Shown here one piece after another: positions 18,019 through 26,697 of a DNA stretch of 64,000 bases. Below the pieces are notes generated by a model. It did no database searches, was not told the DNA's origin, and worked only from the letters and a program-made list of their open reading frames with translations. Location: contig JAJDAD010000057.1 of NCBI GenBank assembly GCA_029262055.1, positions 59,417 through 123,416 of the forward strand, in the 5' to 3' direction. The translations under genes were made by a program, and so were the position numbers. Source of the stretch: Candidatus Zhuqueibacterota bacterium (lineage in GTDB: Bacteria > Zhuqueibacterota > Zhuqueibacteria > Oceanimicrobiales > Oceanimicrobiaceae). Position 1 is the first letter of the stretch. Each line of letters starts with the position of its first letter.

Positions 18019-18885
18019 TCACGGCTCCTCCCACCTGGTGATAGTATAGTCTGAGTTACCGCCGCCCTGGTAGTGTACCACGGCCCAGACCTGCGTACAG
18101 CGTGCATAGCCACGAATTCGTACACCTGCCTGCATGGCGTTCACTTCGGACAAAGTCCAGGGGCTGTCTGTGGCGGGGTTGGTTGTATATGATGTAGAAA
18201 AATCTGTGTAACTGTTGATCCCGTTCATATTGATTTCTGAACCATAGTACCTACCGCCGCCAGTATACACCACTGTCCGTGTTCGGACGCCAGTAAAGTT
18301 GGTGCGAACACGTATGTAGATGATAACCTTCTCAATCGTTCCTGTGCCCGTCGCATCCCCGGTAGCATAAGTATCAGTCAGCCAAGAGTTGCGGCGACCC
18401 CAAACGAAAGTAGCATCCTCGTCGGAGGTATTGTCATCGACGCATTGCCAGTTTCTGCTGCAGCCCCTATCGTTGTTGCTAGACCACGATCCCGCACCCG
18501 TTGGGCGCAGGGTTTCAGACGACGAGCCTCCTGTGCCACTCGCCAGATAGACTTTGATAGTGTCCGTTAAGGTCCCGGCTCTGCCTGCCGCGGTCAATGT
18601 TAGGTTGCTGGAGTCATAGACAACGCTGACAGTTGATTCGGAAAAAGTGGCCGAATCAACGTGCACTTTATTGAGACGCCACAGGCCTTTGTGAATGCCT
18701 CCGGCCGCGTGGTAATAAGCCTGAGATTTTTGATAGTGGTTAAAGGCGTGGACCCGCTCGAAACGGCCCACCTTGATAAAGGCCATGCCGAGAATACTGA
18801 ATACCAAAAAGAAAACCATGACCATGGCCAGGACGTAACCGCGTTCATCGGTGACGCTCTTTAGTATATTGCACCTGTCCTTCAC
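18019..18885 (-). CDS. PilX-like minor pilin with jelly-roll-like ectodomain
   Basis: A 288-residue protein with a type IV prepilin-like N-terminus. The cleavage site is after G17 (ERG/YVLAMV), and an extended hydrophobic helix covers about 18-40. The fifth mature residue is not glutamate, as in PilX/PulK-class pilins. Residues about 130-280 contain a tryptophan/threonine-rich domain with alternating strands and the pattern TGTIEKVIIYIRVR...TQVWAVVHY. From memory this is a beta-sandwich module seen in secreted and virion structural proteins, and it is uncertain. The start codon is GTG. It is the last gene of a three-gene pilin operon and would be the K/X component at the pseudopilus tip. Confidence 0.7.
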   Translation of the reverse strand: MKDRCNILKSVTDERGYVLAMVMVFFLVFSILGMAFIKVGRFERVHAFNHYQKSQAYYHAAGGIHKGLWRLNKVHVDSATFSESTVSVVYDSSNLTLTAAGRAGTLTDTIKVYLASGTGGSSSETLRPTGAGSWSSNNDRGCSRNWQCVDDNTSDEDATFVWGRRNSWLTDTYATGDATGTGTIEKVIIYIRVRTNFTGVRTRTVVYTGGGRYYGSEINMNGINSYTDFSTSYTTNPATDSPWTLSEVNAMQAGVRIRGYARCTQVWAVVHYQGGGNSDYTITRWEEP

Positions 18886-18992
18886 TTCGCAGTAACTAAA
18901 TGACCGGCGGGAGGCCGGACACTCGCCCTTTCCATTAATTTTTTCCTCTCTTTTGAAAATCTTCAGAGTCTTTTAACCAGTCGATGGCGAAG

Positions 18993-20561
18993 TCAAGGCG
19001 TTTGCGGAGTGCCTTCGATTACGAACGTCGCCGATGATTTCTGGTTATTGTACTCCGTCTCCACCCAGTTGTCGCTCCTGGCAGTGTTGGCAATCCGTAC
19101 TTCATCAATTTTCCCATTGAAATAATAGGCACTGTTCCCGGCGCCGATGTGCATATCGCTGACTGTATTCGCTGCAAAAGTACCTCTCCGCGCATTATCC
19201 ACATCCCCCTCATCATAGATCTTTCTGGTAGAGCCGTCGAAGCTAACAACCAGGTGCTCAAATCTCCTTCTCGCACGGTCCCCGAGCATCCAATACCAAC
19301 CGCGTCTGCCTGTTCCGTGCCAGAATTGCCATTCATTACGGCGCGTAGCGCTATACAGATTGAAGCCTCTAAACGAAGCCTCGTCCCGGCTGGTTAGCGG
19401 CGAGCGGTAGTCTCTTCCCCCTTCCACCTTTGCCCACATGGAAACTGTGAACTGCGCCGGGTTCAAAGTGGAGGCGTAGGGTACGGTAATGCGGTCATTC
19501 GAGCCGTCAAAATCTATTCCTTGTCCGATAGCACCGACCACCAAGTCGTTCGATTTCATGGAGCCTGCCGAGGCACCATTATGGCCATTGCCGGTAGCGT
19601 CGATCATCTGAGGAGAGGCAGCAGAGGGATTTTGGTTCATGTGCTGCACCATAACAAAGCCATTGGACCATACAGCCTGGGAGCCGTACGTTTCGCTGCC
19701 GGCGGGCTGAGTCTGGCCGGGATTGTAGTACCACACCCAGATGGATGTATTCGTCCTGTTTGAGATTGACGGCACCTTCACCCACACTTCGGCCTGCCCT
19801 CGGGTTGGACGGTTATCCGTTGCAAAGGTCACAACGTCGCAGGGTATCCGCGTAGAGCCAGCAGCATCCAGGGTGAACTTCAGATCCCCACCACCATTTG
19901 AGGCCGGATAGGAGCCGTCGGCATCGAACATTTCCAAAGGCAGTGTATCCCGGGTCAGCAGTACCGGGAAGTCGGTGACAGTTCCCGGAACCTGGCGCGC
20001 CTGGATCACCAGTTCACATTTTCTGCCCCAGCTACTGCTTGTGCTGCTTGTGCTGCTCGTGCTGCTGTCGGCACTACCGTATGTAATGTCAGCCATGCGC
20101 GATACCATAGAGATGGCCTGGGACCTGCCGTCACTCCAGGCAACTTGCACGGAGACAGACTTGTAATCCGCCGTGTTAGCATCCGCGTCGGCGCCGGCGA
20201 GCCCGTCTGCAGCATCATCAACCGTTGTGATGGTTGTCGTGCGTGTCGCGGGCTTGCTACCTATATTGATGGGTTTGCCGGTTTCATTTGAGTCCGCGGT
20301 GGCCTGGTCGTAGTCGAGCGCCGCCAGGGTCTCCATCCTTGCGGAAGCTGCGGCAATCGCCAATCGCCTGAGTTTCTGGCGGACAAGGATGGAATTGGAC
20401 AGAGAGTAGTATTGCAGACCGCCGCTCATGATCACCAGGAAAACCACGCTGGCCACCATAACTTCGACCAATGAGGTGCCGTCCTGACCACACCCACAAC
20501 GAATGCAGAACTGTCTTTCCACAGCCTTGCCGTCACATGGAAATATAGCTAGTACCCCCAA
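18993..20561 (-). CDS. Minor pilin fused to DUF2341 and LamG-like domains
   Basis: A 522-residue prepilin-like protein. The leader ends QDG and the mature N-terminus TSLVEVMVAS has glutamate at position 5. The pilin stem runs to about residue 155 and is followed by a serine/threonine linker (about 168-178). A DUF2341-type domain comes next (about 180-300, with the IWVWYYNP motif), then a LamG/concanavalin-like jelly roll (about 330-515, including HLVVSFDGSTRKIY and YFNGKIDEVRI). Such lectin-like folds bind glycans or surfaces. The TTG start at 20561 has GGAAG seven bases upstream and overlaps the preceding pilin gene by 13 bp, suggesting coupling. A GTG start 13 codons later is also possible. 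Confidence 0.82.
   Translation of the reverse strand: MGVLAIFPCDGKAVERQFCIRCGCGQDGTSLVEVMVASVVFLVIMSGGLQYYSLSNSILVRQKLRRLAIAAASARMETLAALDYDQATADSNETGKPINIGSKPATRTTTITTVDDAADGLAGADADANTADYKSVSVQVAWSDGRSQAISMVSRMADITYGSADSSTSSTSSTSSSWGRKCELVIQARQVPGTVTDFPVLLTRDTLPLEMFDADGSYPASNGGGDLKFTLDAAGSTRIPCDVVTFATDNRPTRGQAEVWVKVPSISNRTNTSIWVWYYNPGQTQPAGSETYGSQAVWSNGFVMVQHMNQNPSAASPQMIDATGNGHNGASAGSMKSNDLVVGAIGQGIDFDGSNDRITVPYASTLNPAQFTVSMWAKVEGGRDYRSPLTSRDEASFRGFNLYSATRRNEWQFWHGTGRRGWYWMLGDRARRRFEHLVVSFDGSTRKIYDEGDVDNARRGTFAANTVSDMHIGAGNSAYYFNGKIDEVRIANTARSDNWVETEYNNQKSSATFVIEGTPQTP
20035..20069. repeat. 9-bp tandem repeat encoding the Ser/Thr linker
   Basis: About four copies of a TGCTGCTTG-like 9-mer (plus strand) lie inside the DUF2341/LamG pilin gene and encode the TSS repeats of the linker between the pilin stem and the ectodomains. 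The unit is a multiple of three, so copy-number change would lengthen or shorten the linker without a frameshift. Confidence 0.7.
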
Positions 20562-21526
20562 ATCTCGACTTCCGCTAATGAAAGGTAATTGCGTCTGGCT
20601 AACTGCACCCGAACATAACGAACACTACGACCGACTGTTATGCTCGTCGGATAACCAGCATGGCCCGAAATATAATAATCACTCACTCCAGTCTGATTCT
20701 GCGTGGCCGTCAAATTGTAGGAGCTGAAAGGGGAATCGGAGACAAACACATGGAAACGGCGCAGTCTGTCTGCACAGCAATCAGAACGGTTCCAGACATC
20801 AATGGTGGTGATGGTCTTGCTTGCACCCAGATCTACCTGCCACCAGCCCGTTCGCTCGTAAGCTGTATGAGAGACGCTGTTGATGAAATAATCGCCGTTA
20901 GTGTTGCCGTCCACAGCCCGTGTGGGCAGGCCGCCATAGCGCGTCGAAGACTGAGTGGCGGGAGCGTTCAGGGCCACGTTAGTGGTTTCCCGATTTGCTA
21001 CAAAATTCCTAAAGGTGTCAACCAGGGTGCCGGCTATGCGCCACCTGTCCCTGGTCAGCAATATGGCGGTCTGGATGGTTGATGCCTGGCTTGTGAAATC
21101 CAGGCTCTCCACCACATCTTGCACCAGGGAGGTCACCGACTGCGTGGTGTCCACAACAGTCAATGATTTCCCATCATGGTAAAGCAAGGCAGAATCGCCG
21201 GAGGGATATTGCAGTTTTAGACAACTGCCGCTGGATTGGGGTGAGTGGCCGGACGTATAGGCGGCGTAGCTAGTATATATCTTATGATTGCCGCGTATGC
21301 TCGGTCTGATGTATTTCGCAACCAGCAACTCGGTCAACGAAAAATCCTGCTGAAGCCGCACCCTGTCACGGCTTCTCAGAATATAAGTGTGTGAGCTGCT
21401 TACGATGACGTACATACCCGCCATCACGATACCACTGGTGAAGAGCGCTACGGTCAACTCCACAAGGGTAAACCCCCGCATGTCATCTGCAACCCGTCGA
21501 ACAATATCTCTCAGGTTTGCCAACAT
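20549..21526 (-). CDS. PilW-like minor pilin with C-terminal F-type lectin domain
   Basis: A 325-residue prepilin. Cleavage is after G18 (MRG/FTLVELTVAL), with phenylalanine at mature position 1 and glutamate at 5, then a hydrophobic helix to about residue 42 and a pilin stem to about 180. Residues 183-325 form a fucolectin/F5-8C-like beta-sandwich starting NVALNAPATQSS. The F-type lectin fucose-binding motif H-x26-R-x-D-x4-R is complete: H220, R247, D249 and R254. The adjacent cysteine pair C250-C251 typical of the family is present. It is the first gene of the pilin operon. It would place an L-fucose-binding domain on a pilus or type II-like pseudopilus. Confidence 0.88.
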   Translation of the reverse strand: MLANLRDIVRRVADDMRGFTLVELTVALFTSGIVMAGMYVIVSSSHTYILRSRDRVRLQQDFSLTELLVAKYIRPSIRGNHKIYTSYAAYTSGHSPQSSGSCLKLQYPSGDSALLYHDGKSLTVVDTTQSVTSLVQDVVESLDFTSQASTIQTAILLTRDRWRIAGTLVDTFRNFVANRETTNVALNAPATQSSTRYGGLPTRAVDGNTNGDYFINSVSHTAYERTGWWQVDLGASKTITTIDVWNRSDCCADRLRRFHVFVSDSPFSSYNLTATQNQTGVSDYYISGHAGYPTSITVGRSVRYVRVQLARRNYLSLAEVEIWGY

Positions 21527-21855
21527 ACGCGCTTACCTACACTAGTCCTTCTAATAGTCATATCGGGAATTGTCAAGCAAATCGTTAGAACTTGCCTGTG
21601 CTTCAAAAGAGAGGTCGGCGGCGGAAAATGCAACTTATCAATCTTATTTCTTCACTTTTTCCGCATTTTTTCCCATATTGAGCAAGAATTCAGCTAATCT
21701 GCGGATAACAATTCTCTTGCCCTCGCCGATACTATGACATAACCCAGGCGCAGGGAAGTGAACTATGATTGACTCGCAAACCAAATGGCCCCGTGCGCCC
21801 GGCCGAGTCATACTGCGGTTTCTATAACGGACCGCAATCAGAGGAGAGATTTGAT
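21527..21855. other. Divergent intergenic region, pilin operon versus response regulator
   Basis: A 329-bp AT-rich region between the pilin operon (minus) and the response regulator (plus). It must hold both promoters. I see no convincing -24/-12 element on either strand, although pilin genes are often sigma54-dependent. No gene is recognised. Confidence 0.35.
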
Positions 21856-22227
21856 ATGGCACGTATTTTAGTTATTGACGATGACCCGCAAATACGAACA
21901 GTCCTCAAAAAAAGCCTAAGGAGCGACGGACATCAGGTTATGGAAGCATGCAACGGTGATGTCGGAATGAAGCTCATGGGAGAAGGCCCTTTTGAGGTCG
22001 TTATCACGGATATTGTTATGCCACATAAAGAGGGATTCGAGACGATCTCGGAGCTTCGCCGGAACTATCCCGATACAAAAATCATAGCGATGTCCGGTGG
22101 TGGTCTGAGTATCGAAGCCTGTGATGTCCTACCTACGGCGGTGATACTGGGGGCACACTCTACCCTACTAAAGCCATTTGTGCCAAAGCAGTTATTGGAA
22201 GCGGTGGAAAACGTGTTCGACCAGTAG
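21856..22227 (+). CDS. Single-domain response regulator (CheY-like)
   Basis: A 123-residue receiver domain without an output domain. The acidic pocket is DDD at residues 8-10, the phospho-acceptor is D52 (TDIVMP), a serine in MSGGG serves as the switch residue, and the lysine is in LLKPF. The ATG at 21856 has GAGGAGAG six to fourteen bases upstream. An upstream in-frame start at 21769 would add a non-family extension. It lies divergent from the pilin cassette, so a PilG/PilH-like role is possible but unproven. It belongs to the same subgroup (VMPxKEGxETI, IAxSGGG) as the decayed receiver at 35289-35496. Confidence 0.9.
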   Translation: MARILVIDDDPQIRTVLKKSLRSDGHQVMEACNGDVGMKLMGEGPFEVVITDIVMPHKEGFETISELRRNYPDTKIIAMSGGGLSIEACDVLPTAVILGAHSTLLKPFVPKQLLEAVENVFDQ

Positions 22228-22528
22228 TCTGGTAAGTTCACAGATATCGAAAACCAACCAGGGCTGGTCTCTACTTCCCAACCGCCATGCCCAACAAGAC
22301 CCTGCTGGGTAGCACCCGGCAGGTCAACCTCCGACGAAGCGTCTCCAATCACCAACCTGCCCTTCTGTCATCAGAGAAACTCTTTTGGGGCTGAATCCGT
22401 GTCTGTGAACGCAACGGAACTAGTTCCCGAGGCATTGGACGCCAATGTTACCGCCCTAGCTTATACATTCTACCACTGTTGTCGATTTTAAGGATAGTTA
22501 ACAAGTTACGATCGCTCAGGAGGTCAGG
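22228..22528. other. Intergenic region with strong hairpin
   Basis: A 301-bp region between the response regulator and the secreted peptidase-like gene. The only structure seen is the hairpin at 22301-22323 and a small ACCAG-GG-CTGGT palindrome at 22257-22268. The promoter for the downstream gene is presumably here. AGGAGGT sits just before that gene's ATG. Confidence 0.4.
22301..22323. other. 10-bp stem hairpin
   Basis: CCTGCTGGGT and ACCCGGCAGG pair over ten positions (one G-U) around an AGC loop. There is no T-run on either side, so a standard intrinsic terminator is not supported. It could be an RNA structure following the response regulator transcript. Confidence 0.35.
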
Positions 22529-24922
22529 ATGCAGGTTCCCCGTATCTTGTGGGTCTTCTTTATTATCGTCATTGTAAATACCGGCCTGGACGCCCAGTCC
22601 ACGAGGCCCGTGCTGCCGCCACCGGAAAATACCGCTGCAGTGGAGCAAGCCGAACAAATCCGTGCCCGTATGAATCAGGTCTTCCGCAATTTATCGACCC
22701 GGCCGGATTATCCGATTCAGGATTTCTACATTCCGCCTAACCGCCGGTCCGGCACTCCCAACGAGACGGCCCAAATAGATACCACGCCCCCGGTTCTGCC
22801 ATCAGCCGTAACGGTCACGACTGAGAGCATTCACGGTTTTGTCGCCCGTTGGTCTCCGGCTATCGACCCTGAGTCCGGTATCGATTACTATGCTTATGCC
22901 ATCGGAACGCAGCCCGGGGAAGGCGATATTCGCTGGTGGCAAAGCGTCGGCAGTGATACCGTGAGTTATTCATCGAGCATGACAGATCTGGGACTTGTCG
23001 AGGGCCAACCATTCTATGTCGCGGTCTATTGCGTCAATGCAGCGGGGCTAGCCAGCGAGCAGATCGTCTCGGGGCCGGCATCCTTTCAATGGCAACCGTT
23101 TGGCCTGCAAGAATATGAACTGACCGTCGCCCTGGCCGAGTTCGGGTACGATTCAACCGGCTCCAATCTTATTGAGGGCTGGACTGCCGAGGAACGCGTC
23201 ACTCTGAACCATTTTATTACCAGGATGAACCCGATCATCAAGGAAATCTATGGCCCACCGTCCCAGCCGTACACAGTCACGTTGATCAAGAACCTTTGGT
23301 ATTCGGGCTCCAACATCTTTTTTCCATCATCAAATGAAATCCACATGGCCGAGCTCTATCCACAGCTTCTGACCCACGAACTCCTGCATGCCTACCGGGA
23401 CAATGTCATCCTCTCCACCGATGACGATTGGCAGTACAATCCGCGGCTGAGCGGTTTCGAGGAGTCTTTCGCGCAGGCCGTGAGCTATCTCTGCATGAAC
23501 CGTTACATCGAGCTCTATCCGGCAGATATCATTGCTGACTCCACGCATCTATACGGCTCCTCAACCGACTGGGACTATGACTTCAAGAATGTCGCGGCCA
23601 TCACCAGCGAGGATTTCTGGAGTGACACCGGCGGCATGGGTCTGTTTTGGCGCCGCTACGAACTGGGCGCGGCCGCCATCCGAAAAATACAGCTGCAATA
23701 TCCCAACTTCCCGCGTGAGTTCAATGCGGCCTACTATACCCGCTTGAACGCTGACCACGCGCTGACCACCAGCCGTGACCTCATGGTCGACATCATCGCC
23801 GCGATCGCACCGGAAATCGAGATGCTGCCGGCGGCAGAGTGGCTAGGCAGGCAACGTATTTTTGACTGTCGCATTCAACCGGGAAAGAAAATCTGGCTGC
23901 GGACACAGCACTACCCCTGGTCTGAATTTCTAATTTTCCAAAGAGTCTACTACTACGAGACCTTCACAAACGGCAGCGATTGGGCCTACTGGGACGAAGG
24001 CCTGGAGGAATGGATCTACCACAGCCTGAACGGTAGCTCCGGCACCGCAACAGTGCGCACGCATGACGATTCAGTGCTGGCGCAGCGTAATCTCCTGATC
24101 GAACCGGTCCAGAACCCGCCCGACCTATATGCTTATGGCAGCGATGAGTTCAGCTTTTCCACCGACTCCGATCTCGAACCGTGGCCACAGGGCGATACGG
24201 CCGACTACCTGCTCAATATGAAAGATCTTCACTTGTACAGTCTCGATATAAGTTTCGATGAAACCACACTGCGTACGCACAGGGTCATCGGCGAAGATCT
24301 CAAGAGCACCACGGGTGTGTTCGGCGGCATCAGGAATGCCACTGATGGCGTCATTCATCTTGATCATGAAGGCTATCCCGAGGAACCGCCGTTGCCGGTT
24401 AACAATGGCGCATTCTCGGGGCAGCGCAACTGGGCATCAGTGGCCAATCCACTCACCGGTGGTACTGACAGCCGACCAGGGCAAGTGCACGTGCGCTTCG
24501 TCCAGTCCGACGGCCGGCAATTTGTAGCCCAGCGCAACGTCGACTGGGGCAGTTGGAACGGCAACCAGGCCTTCCTGTTCGACACCGAGGAGATGATCCT
24601 GGATACGACCTTTATTTCCAGCGTCCAGGAACCGCAATTACCCGGTCAATTTGCGCTTTTTCAAAACTACCCGAATCCGTTCAATCCGACGACAACCATC
24701 GACTATTCGATTTCGAAGCCAGACAAGGTGGTCATTACCGTCTTCAATATCACTGGGCAAAGAGTGAAGATTCTGTTTTCTGGAAAGCAGCAGGCTGGTC
24801 AGCACGTGGTGACCTGGGATGGCAGGGACGCGCGCGGCCGGAATGCGGCGTCCGGAGTTTATCTCTACCAATTGCAGACCGCAGGCAGCAGTATTGTGAA
24901 GAAGATGCTCTTGGTCCGTTAG
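22529..24922 (+). CDS. Secreted gluzincin-like protein with T9SS sorting tail
   Basis: A 797-residue exported protein with a signal peptide cut near DAQ-23 and a fibronectin type III-like domain at about 88-190. A putative metallopeptidase region follows: H283-E284-L-L-H287 is an HExxH zinc motif, and E311 in GFEES, 24 residues on, is a suitable third ligand. The last 90 residues have the LFQNYPNPFNP start and G-x-YLYQL/KKMLLVR end of T9SS type A or FlgD-like sorting domains. AGGAGGT precedes the ATG. It should be translocated to the outside and possibly surface-attached. The peptidase family is not recognised, and activity is inferred from the motif alone. Confidence 0.8.
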   Translation: MQVPRILWVFFIIVIVNTGLDAQSTRPVLPPPENTAAVEQAEQIRARMNQVFRNLSTRPDYPIQDFYIPPNRRSGTPNETAQIDTTPPVLPSAVTVTTESIHGFVARWSPAIDPESGIDYYAYAIGTQPGEGDIRWWQSVGSDTVSYSSSMTDLGLVEGQPFYVAVYCVNAAGLASEQIVSGPASFQWQPFGLQEYELTVALAEFGYDSTGSNLIEGWTAEERVTLNHFITRMNPIIKEIYGPPSQPYTVTLIKNLWYSGSNIFFPSSNEIHMAELYPQLLTHELLHAYRDNVILSTDDDWQYNPRLSGFEESFAQAVSYLCMNRYIELYPADIIADSTHLYGSSTDWDYDFKNVAAITSEDFWSDTGGMGLFWRRYELGAAAIRKIQLQYPNFPREFNAAYYTRLNADHALTTSRDLMVDIIAAIAPEIEMLPAAEWLGRQRIFDCRIQPGKKIWLRTQHYPWSEFLIFQRVYYYETFTNGSDWAYWDEGLEEWIYHSLNGSSGTATVRTHDDSVLAQRNLLIEPVQNPPDLYAYGSDEFSFSTDSDLEPWPQGDTADYLLNMKDLHLYSLDISFDETTLRTHRVIGEDLKSTTGVFGGIRNATDGVIHLDHEGYPEEPPLPVNNGAFSGQRNWASVANPLTGGTDSRPGQVHVRFVQSDGRQFVAQRNVDWGSWNGNQAFLFDTEEMILDTTFISSVQEPQLPGQFALFQNYPNPFNPTTTIDYSISKPDKVVITVFNITGQRVKILFSGKQQAGQHVVTWDGRDARGRNAASGVYLYQLQTAGSSIVKKMLLVR

Positions 24923-24978
24923 TACCTGGAGGGAAAGTTGGTTCTTTCGTTTTGGACCCTGCCCTGCAATCGCCCAGG

Positions 24979-26655
24979 CTATCTTAGCGTGCGCAAATAC
25001 GCCACCAACTCTTCGATCTCATCTAAGTCCAACTGAAAGTTCTTCATCCCGGTGCCGGGGATGAGCTTGTCCGGTGCTTGCACGATGTGGAACAGGTAGG
25101 AATCCTGAAGTTTTGAGCCGACATTAGACAACCCGGGCCCGATGTCCTGGCCTTGCTCCCCAACCCGGTGGCAACCCAAACAGCCGTACTCAAAGGCCAG
25201 CTCCGCGCCGGATTCGACCATGTCGCTATCGGCTGCGGCCCAGTCGAATCCCAGCTCCGGGAGTTTTGTGTCTACGCGCAGAGCCATCAGGTACGACGTG
25301 AGATTCAATGCCTCTTCCTCACTGAGCTTAAAATCCGGCATGCGCGCAACCGGACGCAGGCCCCTTGTCTGCCACCGGACCCTGTGCGGCTCCATCAAAT
25401 ACTCGCCGAGCCAGGAATATTTGTACTTGTTACCGGCAAACTCCAGTCCCGGCGGAATGTTCTTACCGGCCGACCCGTGGCCGTGACATTCCCCGCATTT
25501 CAGTTCAACATACAGCCTCCGCCCCATGCGCGGATCTACGACGAAGGTATCTTCGATTTCTCCTTCAACGGTAACAAGATCCGGCGTGGCGGCGGCGTTC
25601 GCAGCAACCCTGCCTTCGTAACCGCCCAAGGCTGTAAGCAAGACTATAACAAGAATCGCCGCACTGCCGCCGGCCAAGACCCCTGGTCGTTTCGATAATC
25701 TGCGCTCGGGATTCTTGTCCAGAAAAGGCAAAAGAATCAAGATCGCAACAAGGACACCGGGCAAAATGATCGCGCCGACAACCTCAAGATTGCCGAGAAG
25801 GAGCTTAAGCAACTGAAAAAGTCCGTAGAAGTACCAGTCGGGTCGAGGCAGGTAGGTCGTGTCATTCGGGTCGGCTTTGGCCTCCAACGGCGCACCGAAG
25901 GCGGCTGCCAACCCGAACACAACCGCAATGACCAGAAAGACCACGAGGCTGTCCCGAAAAAGTTGGGCCGGATAAAAGGTGCCGGCAAACCCGATCTTGT
26001 CGTCATTCCTGAGGCCGGGGGGTGTCTCACCGTGCAAGCGAATATAGTACAGATGCAGGCCGACACAAAAAACCAGCACCAACGGCAGTAGAATCACATG
26101 CAGTGAATAAAAGCGAGACAATGTGGTCGTGCCCATCTCTCGCCCACCTTGCAGCACTTTGACCAAATACGCACCGACGACCGGGATCAGGCCACCGATA
26201 TTTATGCCAACTTTCGTCGCAAAGTAGGCCTTCATGTCCCACGGCAAAAGGTAGCCGGTGAAGGCGAAGCCCAGCACAACAATGAGCAATGTGACGCCGT
26301 AGATCCAGGTCCATTGCCGCGGTTGCTTGTAGGCGCCGTAAAAAAAGGTTCGTGCAATGTGGAAGAAGAGCATGACCACCATGGCGCTTGCAGCAAAATG
26401 GTGCACGCCGCGAATCAAGCTTCCGAAAGCCACCTCCTGTTCAATGTATTGTACGCTTTCGTAGGCGGCATCAGAATTGGGAGAATAATAAAAAGACAGC
26501 AGTAAGCCGGTCACAACCTGGACAACGATTAGCGCCAGCAGGACAGATCCGAATGTATGCGGCCAGCTCACTCCCTTTGGCATCGGCTCATGCAGGAAGT
26601 GCCGCGCCGCTGCGATCAGGCCGTGCAACTTCGGATTATCTTTTTGACTGTTCAA
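24979..26655 (-). CDS. Cytochrome b (b6-type) fused to diheme cytochrome c
   Basis: A 558-residue quinol-oxidising subunit. Heme-b ligand pairs are H85/H99 (13 between) and H186/H201 (14 between). The 14-residue spacing is that of cytochrome b6 rather than mitochondrial cytochrome b. The Qo motif is PDWY at 272-275 (PEWY variant). After the eighth helix a periplasmic region carries two c-type hemes, C387-GE-C390-H391 and C492-LG-C495-H496. Likely axial methionines are M439 and M537. The fusion replaces a separate cytochrome c1/f. It is the last gene of the operon after the Rieske gene, 42 bp apart. Confidence 0.95.
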   Translation of the reverse strand: MNSQKDNPKLHGLIAAARHFLHEPMPKGVSWPHTFGSVLLALIVVQVVTGLLLSFYYSPNSDAAYESVQYIEQEVAFGSLIRGVHHFAASAMVVMLFFHIARTFFYGAYKQPRQWTWIYGVTLLIVVLGFAFTGYLLPWDMKAYFATKVGINIGGLIPVVGAYLVKVLQGGREMGTTTLSRFYSLHVILLPLVLVFCVGLHLYYIRLHGETPPGLRNDDKIGFAGTFYPAQLFRDSLVVFLVIAVVFGLAAAFGAPLEAKADPNDTTYLPRPDWYFYGLFQLLKLLLGNLEVVGAIILPGVLVAILILLPFLDKNPERRLSKRPGVLAGGSAAILVIVLLTALGGYEGRVAANAAATPDLVTVEGEIEDTFVVDPRMGRRLYVELKCGECHGHGSAGKNIPPGLEFAGNKYKYSWLGEYLMEPHRVRWQTRGLRPVARMPDFKLSEEEALNLTSYLMALRVDTKLPELGFDWAAADSDMVESGAELAFEYGCLGCHRVGEQGQDIGPGLSNVGSKLQDSYLFHIVQAPDKLIPGTGMKNFQLDLDEIEELVAYLRTLR

Positions 26656-26697
26656 AATATGATGGCTTCACTCTTGTTGAATGCAAACCGACCCAAT

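Noticed and set aside
18019..21526. Possibility that the pilin-like genes are prophage tail genes
   Set aside because: The ectodomain types occur in phages too, but all three N-termini have prepilin-type signals and no phage structural genes are near.
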